From: Ardenticatenaceae bacterium
GTDB lineage: Bacteria > Chloroflexota > Anaerolineae > Promineifilales > Promineifilaceae
Reading direction: 5' to 3'
Length of the DNA stretch: 64,000 nt
Assembly: GCA_020634215.1 (NCBI GenBank)
Contig: JACKCD010000018.1
Location: 1 to 64,000, forward strand
Shown one piece after another: positions 52,546-59,322 of this stretch. The position numbers and the translations under genes were made by a program. Numbering within the stretch: position 1 is the stretch's first letter; each line of letters opens with the position of its first letter. The notes below the pieces were generated by a model. The model was not told the DNA's origin. It saw nothing but the letters and a program-made list of their open reading frames with translations, and searched no databases.

Positions 52546-54252
52546 CTACGTTCCCAAATTGCTTCCCTCTGGGCCTTCTTTCGACCAGCCTTTAAAGAGC
52601 ATGTCTTCAACCCATTTGTCATCTAACTTATCTAGCTTAGTTTGTGAAGGATCAAATCGGTGAACCGGCCTGGGAGCATCAGGTTTGACAGCTTCTAAAG
52701 GCTTGAAGCGTTCAAGAAAACCCCCGCTGGTAAAATTATTGTACAACGTCTCCACCGACATTGGTTCGTTATTGCCCCAATCGTGCGACCAGTTTCTATG
52801 CTCATTTTCAGGGATTAAGGCCATTATTTGATCGGCGACTATTTCCAGAACAGGATCAAGGCTCTCTAATATTTCTTTGCCTGTAAGTTTAGAATTTGGG
52901 TTCTGCCCATGAAGCTGAAATGGGTGTTCATCCATGGGGTTGGCTGTTTTCTCCTTGAGCCAATTTTCTTTTACCCAGCTGATCCAGTTTTGATCCAGTT
53001 TTTCTTTTTGCTCTGCATTGATTTGCCCCATTTTGTGCAATAATTCAGATTGAATAAACGGCCGTAATTCAGGAGTAGGATGTACGTGATCAAGGGCTTC
53101 ACGGGCTGTTGGCGGGCTGCTGGCAAGAAGCTCTTGGAAGCCTAGGACGGAAATAGGCCCGGCAATGCGACAGCCAAAGGCATCGGCAACTATTTCTTCA
53201 AGCCAATGAAATTGCCACGAAGATTCAAAATCCTCTCCAAACTGTGTTCTTAGCTTTTCTTCTAAATTTTCTTTTAAAATTTCTTTTGTCGGCTCTTGTC
53301 TAAACCAAAATAGATAGTGACCAATTTCATGAGGGAGAGCGAGATAATCGGTTGGTACCCACTGACTGTTGTGGCACAAGACCCCATACGGAACCCCAAT
53401 TAACATAACATTTTGATAAGGGATGAGGCGGATATCGACACCATTTCGCAAATAGCAAATAATATTGGTGTCCTCTGTAAACCCACCTTTGTCATTGATA
53501 GCTGGTAGAACAGCATTCATCCCGATAATGTGAGCCATCTGTAAGACAAATCCTTGCTGCGTAATTTCGTCGTCCTTATTTAACTGGCGTTGCTGCAAAG
53601 CTTGGTGAATTAAATTTATGTCAATAGAAACTTGTTCCAGGAAGAGGCGAAAAACATAATCAGGACTATATTTTTGCAGTTCATTTTTTATCTCGTTGCT
53701 TAATATTTTTTCAAAAAGAGATAATACATTATCTTTTAAAGACTCAAGCACTTTCTCGCAATCGTTTAACCTGGCTGTTTGATTGTCTAACTCAAAAATC
53801 GTTTTGGACAATTCATTCTGCCGCATGCTTTCCTGGAGGATATCCAAGTCGTTTCCCAAGAGTTTTTCAATTTCTGAAATCCTATTTTCCGACCATTTCT
53901 TTTTCCGATCAAGTGGGCTTCTAGGTTTCGGACCGAGTGACGCTAGCTCGGTCAGGAGTTCAGTAAGTTCGAGTGTAAGCTTCATGCGGTTGTTTGCGAC
54001 TTTTGCCACCCCTTCCGCTTTGAGGCCTTTTTTCTCGTCAATGGCGTTATTGCGAGCGTTAATGGTGTGAGTGACGTAATCTATTGTTTCTCTGATGGCT
54101 TCGTGCACGCCTTCAATTTTCTTGTTCCAGCGTTCTTTAGTCCAAGGCCACGGCGGCGGTGCAAATACGCTTGGTTGCTCCTTCGGGGTTAATGAAGCAG
54201 GCATGTTTGTGAGATTCTTCTGGGTTTCGGGTAAGTTATGCAATTGTGGCAT
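52546..54252 (-). CDS. HEXXH putative zinc metallopeptidase, low GC
   Basis: A 568-residue protein of no recognised family. Residues ~300-360 have a gluzincin-like site: LPHEIGHYLFWF (HEIGH) followed ~38 residues later by LEEIVADAFGCRIAGP, where Glu/Asp could be the third zinc ligand. Residues ~40-200 are rich in coiled-coil helices (MKLTLELTELLTELASLGPK and neighbours). There is no signal peptide. The ATG 54252 has a GGAGGA ribosome binding site 9 bases upstream. It ends 18 bases from the end of SARP regulator 3, converging with it. The peptidase could process a partner protein, but no substrate is suggested by context. It is AT-rich and contains one palindrome. Confidence 0.72.
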   Translation of the reverse strand: MPQLHNLPETQKNLTNMPASLTPKEQPSVFAPPPWPWTKERWNKKIEGVHEAIRETIDYVTHTINARNNAIDEKKGLKAEGVAKVANNRMKLTLELTELLTELASLGPKPRSPLDRKKKWSENRISEIEKLLGNDLDILQESMRQNELSKTIFELDNQTARLNDCEKVLESLKDNVLSLFEKILSNEIKNELQKYSPDYVFRLFLEQVSIDINLIHQALQQRQLNKDDEITQQGFVLQMAHIIGMNAVLPAINDKGGFTEDTNIICYLRNGVDIRLIPYQNVMLIGVPYGVLCHNSQWVPTDYLALPHEIGHYLFWFRQEPTKEILKENLEEKLRTQFGEDFESSWQFHWLEEIVADAFGCRIAGPISVLGFQELLASSPPTAREALDHVHPTPELRPFIQSELLHKMGQINAEQKEKLDQNWISWVKENWLKEKTANPMDEHPFQLHGQNPNSKLTGKEILESLDPVLEIVADQIMALIPENEHRNWSHDWGNNEPMSVETLYNNFTSGGFLERFKPLEAVKPDAPRPVHRFDPSQTKLDKLDDKWVEDMLFKGWSKEGPEGSNLGT

Positions 54253-54596
54253 AGAACAGTATCCTCCTGTTTTTCAAGTTGCAATGAGCCAATTTTTATC
54301 GGCTAAAATAAACAATGCGTTTATGAGTTGGCTGCATGCGACGTAGCTGCGTTTAGCTAGCGTCTGTTTTTTGAATGAATTACATCGTGGATATTGACAA
54401 AAGATTGTTATCCTGATTTTCAAATCGTGCAAGAGATTTGGTAAGCTTATTGAAAACCAACAGTATTGTGGGTGATTTGAAAGCAAACGGCCGTTTCCAC
54501 ATAATAAAACTTCTCCTGATTTGGTTGTTGAGAGCAAAAAGGTGCTTCGATGTAGGCTGCCACCAAAGTGTCACCCGAATGAGCAGACAGCGCAAG

Positions 54597-54626
54597 AAGG
54601 CCAGCCTCAGTTGTGAGGCTGGCCTT
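54597..54626. terminator. Perfect 13-bp hairpin
   Basis: AAGGCCAGCCTCA pairs with TGAGGCTGGCCTT over GTTG. It lies just downstream of the Met-Pro micro-ORF when read on the minus strand and probably ends or attenuates that transcript. Confidence 0.75.
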
Positions 54627-54673
54627 CCCTGGTGTTGGCACAACGTCGTGGTTGTGTCAACAGGGCGAATGGA

Positions 54674-54709
54674 CTACGGCATTGGCATAGGCATGGGCAT
54701 AGGCATCAT
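54674..54709 (-). CDS. Micro-ORF encoding MMPMPMPMPMP
   Basis: Eleven codons plus stop. It is preceded by AAGGAGGTGA, about as complementary to the 16S tail as a ribosome binding site can be, 7 bases before the ATG. A perfect hairpin follows 50 bases downstream, and the metallopeptidase gene lies beyond it on the same strand. It may be a leader peptide controlling that gene, a small peptide in its own right, or chance in a GGCATA repeat. The ribosome binding site argues against pure chance. No family is known to me. Confidence 0.4.
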   Translation of the reverse strand: MMPMPMPMPMP

Positions 54710-54758
54710 GATGTCACCTCCTTGTTAAAAGATTCAGGCGATTGTTTGCTATAGATAT

Positions 54759-54812
54759 AGAGTTATTGGTTATTGGTTATGAACCACTTAAAAATAGCCA
54801 GTAACCAATAAC
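54759..54812. repeat. Stutter inverted repeat (TTATTGGTTATTGG type)
   Basis: GTTATTGGTTATTGGTTA on the left and CCAGTAACCAATAAC on the right form an imperfect stem. The same word family appears inside the TesA-like lipoprotein gene near 21790-21820. Confidence 0.7.
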
Positions 54813-54829
54813 ATATTGCATCCTTTCTC

Positions 54830-54844
54830 AGAAGTTGAACTTCT
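54830..54844. repeat. Palindrome AGAAGTTGAACTTCT, single copy
   Basis: A 15-base palindrome after the GNAT-like gene. Two more copies lie at 56182-56216. Confidence 0.6.
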
Positions 54845-54858
54845 AAATCGGGACTTGC

Positions 54859-55443
54859 TCAAGGTAGCAGCGCCGCCGCATGTTGGGCTGTATTACGGTC
54901 ACTGTAATGGGGCGTGTGGTGAAATTGAGGCTGCCGGCCGCGCTGCAGATAGGCCAGCGCATTTTCGATGGAGCCACCGTAGGTGATGACCTTGATGCCG
55001 CGTATGGTTACATCTTCGCTGATGGGCTGGGCAAAACGGCCGTAAAGCTTATTTGTATAGCGGTCTATATCTTCCGCCTGCAGCCGAATCTCCTCTAGCC
55101 CCATCTTTTGGAATTCGTGGAGTGCTGTGGTTAGGGCAGTGTGGAACATGCGCGTCAGGCGATATGATGGGGCAATGGCGGCAACGTACATGAAGAGAAC
55201 CTCTTTGTTGCGATACTCTTGTTGGGGTTCACCGAAGAAGAAGCCGAGCATTCCCTGCATTTGCTGCTGGCGGTCAAAGCCACCAAAAACGCCGCCTTTA
55301 TCGAAAACGAGGTCAACGACCTGAGAAACGGCCGTTTCGTCGGCCAAATGGAGTTCTTCTTTGTTTTGGTAAAGGAAGGAAACGGCCGTTTGCCGGTCAA
55401 TTTGTGGGAAACAAAAGCGAAAGCTGAATGCTGTTTGCTGCAT
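54859..55443 (-). CDS. GNAT-like acyltransferase-fold protein
   Basis: A 194-residue protein starting MQQTAFSFRFCFPQID after a GGAGG ribosome binding site; a Met nine codons upstream was rejected. The middle (VLFMYVAAIAPSYRLTRMFHTALTTALHEFQKMGLEEIRLQAEDIDRYTNKLYGRFAQPI) has the order of a GCN5-type N-acetyltransferase: a beta strand, a basic loop where acetyl-CoA phosphate would bind, a helix, then a second strand. The classic RxxGxG loop is not clear, so activity is uncertain. It has a SARP-type promoter 30-63 bases upstream, one of five in the inferred regulon. Two palindromes fall in its first third. Confidence 0.55.
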   Translation of the reverse strand: MQQTAFSFRFCFPQIDRQTAVSFLYQNKEELHLADETAVSQVVDLVFDKGGVFGGFDRQQQMQGMLGFFFGEPQQEYRNKEVLFMYVAAIAPSYRLTRMFHTALTTALHEFQKMGLEEIRLQAEDIDRYTNKLYGRFAQPISEDVTIRGIKVITYGGSIENALAYLQRGRQPQFHHTPHYSDRNTAQHAAALLP

Positions 55444-55472
55444 GTGTGTGCCTCCAATAAAGTATTGCAAGC

Positions 55473-55506
55473 AGTTTACACAGCAAACGTCAGCACTTCG
55501 TCAGCA
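55473..55506 (-). promoter_or_regulatory. SARP-type promoter of the GNAT-like gene
   Basis: On the minus strand: TGCTGACG-AAG-TGCTGACG (55488-55506), 9 bases, then TAAACT (55473-55478). An inverted extra copy at 55515-55524 makes a 10-bp inverted repeat with the outer half-site. Confidence 0.75.
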
Positions 55507-55574
55507 GATCATTGTCTGCTGACGAAAAACTGCTCAGTTGAAAAACTGATAAGTCATAAAGGGGATTGGGCTGT

Positions 55575-55766
55575 TTAGTTTTGGGGTGGGTGCCAACCGG
55601 CTGCAACCCACCGACGACGATCTGGTCTGATAGTGGCGTTATTCATGTCTAAAGCGATAATTGTGGCACGCCCTACGGCTGTTAGCCCAATGATATGGAT
55701 GCTGGTCGCATCCCAAGCAAAGTGATTTGCCCATTGCTGTCTGCGCGGATTAAATAATGGCACCAT
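55575..55766 (-). pseudogene. Remnant of an HNH endonuclease C-terminus
   Basis: The 63 readable codons (starting VPLFNPRRQQWANHFAWD, later GLTAVGRATIIALDMNN, ending RRRWVAAGWHPP) match the typical last part of a common HNH nuclease family. The whole Cys/His/Asn catalytic part is missing. The remnant overlaps the end of the ribbon-helix-helix gene in another frame, as expected after a deletion joining the two genes. In other genomes such HNH genes directly follow antitoxin-like genes of this kind. Confidence 0.7.
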
Positions 55767-56167
55767 TTGATAGGAACTGTATGACCGCGCCAGCGAAGGA
55801 GGGCGGCAGCATGAGCTTTTTGTAGCATAAAGCGGTCAGTTTCTTGGCGTAGCTGTTGTAGTTCTTGGGCTTCAACGGCCGTTAATCCCCCGGTCCCACT
55901 TTTCTCCAACAATTCGTCATACCGCTCCATATCCGCTTCCGTCTTGTAACTGCGGGCAATTTGCCACAGCGCATCATCATCCAGCCTGTCCATGACAGCC
56001 AAATCCGCCTGAAATTCGGCTGGGACATCATCCCATACGGGTGGGCTACCAATTTGCAAAGCGTGGATAATGACCTCATCTAGGGGGCGACGGGTAGATT
56101 GCGCCGTGTTTTGCAGGCGGCGATACAAAAGTTCTGGAATTTTTAGGGTAATAGTTTCAGTTAACAT
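55682..56167 (-). CDS. Ribbon-helix-helix antitoxin-like protein, altered C-terminus
   Basis: A 161-residue protein. The start (MLTETITLKIPELLYRRLQNTAQSTRRPLDEVIIHAL) fits a ribbon-helix-helix DNA-binding domain. An acidic helical region and the stretch LLRWRGHTVP follow, usually near the end in this family. The last ~20 residues (IKWCHYLIRADS...) are read through the remains of an HNH nuclease gene in the wrong frame. I infer an antitoxin or regulator whose partner nuclease was deleted. The start at 56167 is used; a Met at 56200 lies within a palindromic repeat and is less likely. Confidence 0.65.
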   Translation of the reverse strand: MLTETITLKIPELLYRRLQNTAQSTRRPLDEVIIHALQIGSPPVWDDVPAEFQADLAVMDRLDDDALWQIARSYKTEADMERYDELLEKSGTGGLTAVEAQELQQLRQETDRFMLQKAHAAALLRWRGHTVPIKWCHYLIRADSNGQITLLGMRPASISLG

Positions 56168-56181
56168 GATGCAACCCATTG

Positions 56182-56216
56182 AGAAGTTCAACTTCTCCAA
56201 AGAAGTTGAACTTCTT
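56182..56216. repeat. Two AGAAGTTsAACTTCT palindromes
   Basis: AGAAGTTCAACTTCT (56182-56196) and AAGAAGTTGAACTTCTT (56200-56216), 3 bases apart, just past the S41 protease stop codon on the minus strand. They may act as a terminator. A single copy is at 54830-54844. Confidence 0.65.
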
Positions 56217-56224
56217 GATCAACG

Positions 56225-57646
56225 CTATTGGCCGGTATCGGTCAAAATATATTCGATGGCGCGTTGCAGTTGGGTGTCGGCATCACCACCCAAGTCGGCG
56301 GGGGTTTCCACCACAATGTCGGGGGTAATGCCCGCGCCGTCAATGCTGTGGTTGTTGGGGGTAAACCAGCGGGCAATGGTCACGCGCAGTTCCGCGCCGT
56401 TGCTCAGGGTATGCACCTGTTGCACCGACCCCTTGCCAAAGGTCGTTTCTCCCAAAATAATGCCCCGCCCACTGTCTTGAATGGCTCCGGCCACAATTTC
56501 TGAGGCACTGGCACTGCCTGCATTGACCAGCACCACCAGCGGCAGCGTCTCGCCAATGTCGCCGCTGTCACCGCCAAACGTTTCGTCCAGCCCGCGAATG
56601 TTGCGCTCCATCAGGATGGTGCCTTCGGGCAAGAATAGATCGCCCACGTTGATCGCCTCGGTCAGATAGCCGCCGCCGTTGTCGCGCAGGTCGAAGATGA
56701 TGCCCACAGGGTTTTGCGCCAGCAATGTTTCCAGCGCGTCTTTAAGCTGAATGGACGCATTTTGGTCAAGGAAGGTGGTCAGCCGCACATAGGCAATTTG
56801 CTCTGGCAGCATTTCAGACTCCACTACTGGCACCTCAAAGCGGGCGCGGGTGATGGTGAAATCAATTGGCTCGTCCACACCGGGGCGGCGGACGGTGATG
56901 GTGACTTGGGTGCCGCTGGGGCCGCGTACCACCAGCACCACTTCATCTAGTGACTGCCCCTCGACCGATTCGCCGTTGACAGCAATGATGACATCCCCGG
57001 CTTTGACCCCAACGAGGTCGGCCGGCTGGCCGTCAATGGGGCGCACAATTTCAATTTGGCCGTCTTCGTTTTCGGTGACAATCGCACCAATGCCTTCCAC
57101 CGGCCCCTGGTTTTCGCGGATGCGCTGGGCAGTTTCGGGGTTGACAAAGCGGGTGTGTTCGTCGCCCAGGGTGTCAATGGAGCCGTTGATAGCGGAAAAA
57201 AGCAGCTCTTCGTTGCTGGGAATTTGGCCGTCGTATTCTTCGATCAGGACGCGCCACGCTTCGTAGAAGAGGGCAAAATCTATGTCGCCAACTTCTTCCT
57301 GGCGCGGTACAAATTCGGCAGCAGGGGTGGGTTCGGTTTGGGCAGGGGCGGGTACAACTTCGACAGCGATGGTGGGAACGGCCGTTAATTCCTCTGGCTC
57401 CGGATCCGTTACATTTGCCACCGCCTCCTCAGCCGGTTGCGCCGTGGGCTTCGGCGTGGCCGTCACCACAATCTCGCGGGTCGTTTCCTGCGTCACCACA
57501 ACGGCCGTTTTTTCACCGCCCGAAGAACGCCCAAGGTAATAGCCAAAAACGGCCGTTGCGCCACACAGCAACAGCACAATCATTGCGCCCAAAATGTATG
57601 GCAGCCGTTTAGAAGGAGTTTCGTTGGAAGTGGGGGGATTAATCAT
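56225..57646 (-). CDS. S41 C-terminal processing protease, membrane-anchored (copy 1)
   Basis: A 473-residue CtpA/Prc-type serine protease. An N-terminal anchor (LPYILGAMIVLLLCGATAVFGYYLG) is followed by a Thr/Pro/Glu linker, a helical cap and a PDZ domain (~185-265, GIGAIVTENEDGQIEIVRPIDGQPA). The S41 core has the catalytic Ser in NAGSASASEIVAGAIQD, Lys in TTFGKGSVQ and the following Gln. The end ARWFTPNNHSIDGAGITPDI is conserved. It should act outside the cytoplasmic membrane on the C-termini of envelope proteins. A paralog lies directly upstream on the same strand. Three palindromes are in the linker and anchor part. Confidence 0.93.
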   Translation of the reverse strand: MINPPTSNETPSKRLPYILGAMIVLLLCGATAVFGYYLGRSSGGEKTAVVVTQETTREIVVTATPKPTAQPAEEAVANVTDPEPEELTAVPTIAVEVVPAPAQTEPTPAAEFVPRQEEVGDIDFALFYEAWRVLIEEYDGQIPSNEELLFSAINGSIDTLGDEHTRFVNPETAQRIRENQGPVEGIGAIVTENEDGQIEIVRPIDGQPADLVGVKAGDVIIAVNGESVEGQSLDEVVLVVRGPSGTQVTITVRRPGVDEPIDFTITRARFEVPVVESEMLPEQIAYVRLTTFLDQNASIQLKDALETLLAQNPVGIIFDLRDNGGGYLTEAINVGDLFLPEGTILMERNIRGLDETFGGDSGDIGETLPLVVLVNAGSASASEIVAGAIQDSGRGIILGETTFGKGSVQQVHTLSNGAELRVTIARWFTPNNHSIDGAGITPDIVVETPADLGGDADTQLQRAIEYILTDTGQ

Positions 57647-57765
57647 GCTTTTTAAGTGTCCAAGTCGTTAATATAGCACCCCATTATAAAGCAGCCTGGC
57701 AAAAACTTTAACCCTCTTTGGGAAATATTCATGGTTCTTTCGGATTTTGCGAGGTTGACAAATTT

Positions 57766-57829
57766 GGTACGTAGTGCGTGGTGCGTCAAAGGAGTTAATT
57801 GGTTACGCACCACGTACCACGCATCACGT
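57766..57829. repeat. Stutter inverted repeat (GTGGTGCGT / ACGCACCAC type)
   Basis: GTACGTAGTGCGTGGTGCGT on the left and ACGCACCACGTACCACGC on the right pair across ~18 bases. It lies in the 210-base gap between the two S41 protease genes. Confidence 0.75.
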
Positions 57830-57856
57830 TAAAAGGAAGTTAACCCCCTGAATTCC

Positions 57857-59065
57857 CTAATTGTTATGGGTTAAATGCTCAATCGCCCGCAGCAACACTT
57901 CATCCCGGCCGGCATCAATCGCCTCTTGCGTCACCGTCACCAGTACATCCGGCTCCAGCCCCTGCTGGTCAATTTGGGTGTGGTTGGGGGTGAACCAGCG
58001 GGCAGAAGTGACATGCACCGAGGAGCCATCGCGCAGGTCATAGACCAACTGCACCGACCCCTTGCCAAAGGTTTTGGATCTGCCCACCAGCACGGCGCGG
58101 TCATAATCTTGCAGTGCCCCGGCCAAAATTTCCGATGCGCTGGCCGTGCCACCATCTACCAAAATTGCTAGAGGTGCATCGGGCAAAATGGTGCTGTTGG
58201 TGGTGCTAAACACGCGCTCTCCTTCGTTTTTGCTTTGCTGATACAGCACGGGCATCTCGTTGAGAAAATGGTCGGCAATTTCTACAGCCGCATCCAGCAG
58301 CCCGCCGCCATTGCCGCGCAGATCAAGCACATATTGCTCGGCTCCTTGGGCAATCAGGTCTTCCAGGGCAGCGGCAATTTCGTTGTTGCTTTCGCCGCTA
58401 AAGCGGGTTAGCTGGATATAACCAACGTTGTTTTCCAGCAGCCGGTAGCTGACGGAGGGGATGAGGATGTCGGCACGGGTGATTGCGATGTCTACAGGGT
58501 CGGTTGCGTTGGGGTGGCGGACGGTGAGGATAACGGCCGTTCCTTTCTCCCCCCGAATCAGATCACTCACCGCTTGCACCGTCATGTCGGTTGTAATCGG
58601 CGTGCCGTCCACCGCCAACAGCACATCGCCCGACAAAATGCCCGCCGCCTCGGCCGGGTTCCCCGGAATCGGCTCCAACACAATGTCGGCCCCATCTTCC
58701 GGGCGCGATAACGTGGCGCCGATCCCGCCAAACGTCCCCTGCAAGCTGTCGCGCTCCTGATCCCGTGCCACCGGTTCAATAAACACTGTGTAGGGGTCGT
58801 TAAGCAACTGCATCGAGCCACGAATGGCTCCATATGTTTTCTGCTGGTCAGACGGGAGATCGCCAATAAAGCTTCCGTTAATCCGTTCCCACGCTTCATC
58901 AAAAACGGCAAATTGTTCTTCCGCAGAAAGTGCTTTCGGCTGCCCCCAAATGGTGATTTGCTGCCGTTCCAAAAAATCGTTAGCCATAAACCCGGCGGCA
59001 AAGGCGCTGACGGCCAGTACCAGCAGCATGACAACCGTGAGGATATTGCGTATTGTGTCGGACAT
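57857..59065 (-). CDS. S41 C-terminal processing protease, membrane-anchored (copy 2)
   Basis: A 402-residue paralog of the previous protease. It has a single membrane anchor (ILTVVMLLVLAVSAFAAGFMAN), a helical cap, a PDZ domain (GIGATLSRPEDGADIVLEPIPGNPA) and a catalytic core with Ser in GGTASASEILAGALQD and Lys in KTFGKGSVQLVYD. The end ARWFTPNHTQIDQQGLEPDV matches copy 1. Two different Ctp proteases side by side suggest specialised substrates. The GH3-type gene diverges from it with ~257 bases between. Confidence 0.93.
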   Translation of the reverse strand: MSDTIRNILTVVMLLVLAVSAFAAGFMANDFLERQQITIWGQPKALSAEEQFAVFDEAWERINGSFIGDLPSDQQKTYGAIRGSMQLLNDPYTVFIEPVARDQERDSLQGTFGGIGATLSRPEDGADIVLEPIPGNPAEAAGILSGDVLLAVDGTPITTDMTVQAVSDLIRGEKGTAVILTVRHPNATDPVDIAITRADILIPSVSYRLLENNVGYIQLTRFSGESNNEIAAALEDLIAQGAEQYVLDLRGNGGGLLDAAVEIADHFLNEMPVLYQQSKNEGERVFSTTNSTILPDAPLAILVDGGTASASEILAGALQDYDRAVLVGRSKTFGKGSVQLVYDLRDGSSVHVTSARWFTPNHTQIDQQGLEPDVLVTVTQEAIDAGRDEVLLRAIEHLTHNN

Positions 59066-59189
59066 GGTTTATCGTGGCAAGCCGTGTCGTTAAAGATGAC
59101 TTGCCTTGTTACCTGCATATATAAAGCATGTTATGGATGAATCAGTATAAAACGATTGTAACACAGGTGTTCTGCTGGGCAATCTACGG

Positions 59190-59195
59190 TATAAT
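59190..59195 (+). promoter_or_regulatory. Candidate -10 TATAAT of the GH3-type gene
   Basis: A consensus hexamer in the divergent spacer, about 130 bases before the chosen start. No convincing -35 was found. Confidence 0.4.
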
Positions 59196-59322
59196 TCTGG
59201 TGCGTTACATGCGGTAACGTGCAAAAACGCCGCTTTGCCCCTTGAATGCCGCGTGTTTCAGCCTAAACTACCAATTGATAGTGCGGGAATTGTTTACCCC
59301 GCAGTTTGAAGTATTCGTTGTC

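Noticed and set aside
54447..54641. 64-codon minus-strand frame before the metallopeptidase
   Set aside because: No ribosome binding site, includes the terminator hairpin, and no recognisable residues.
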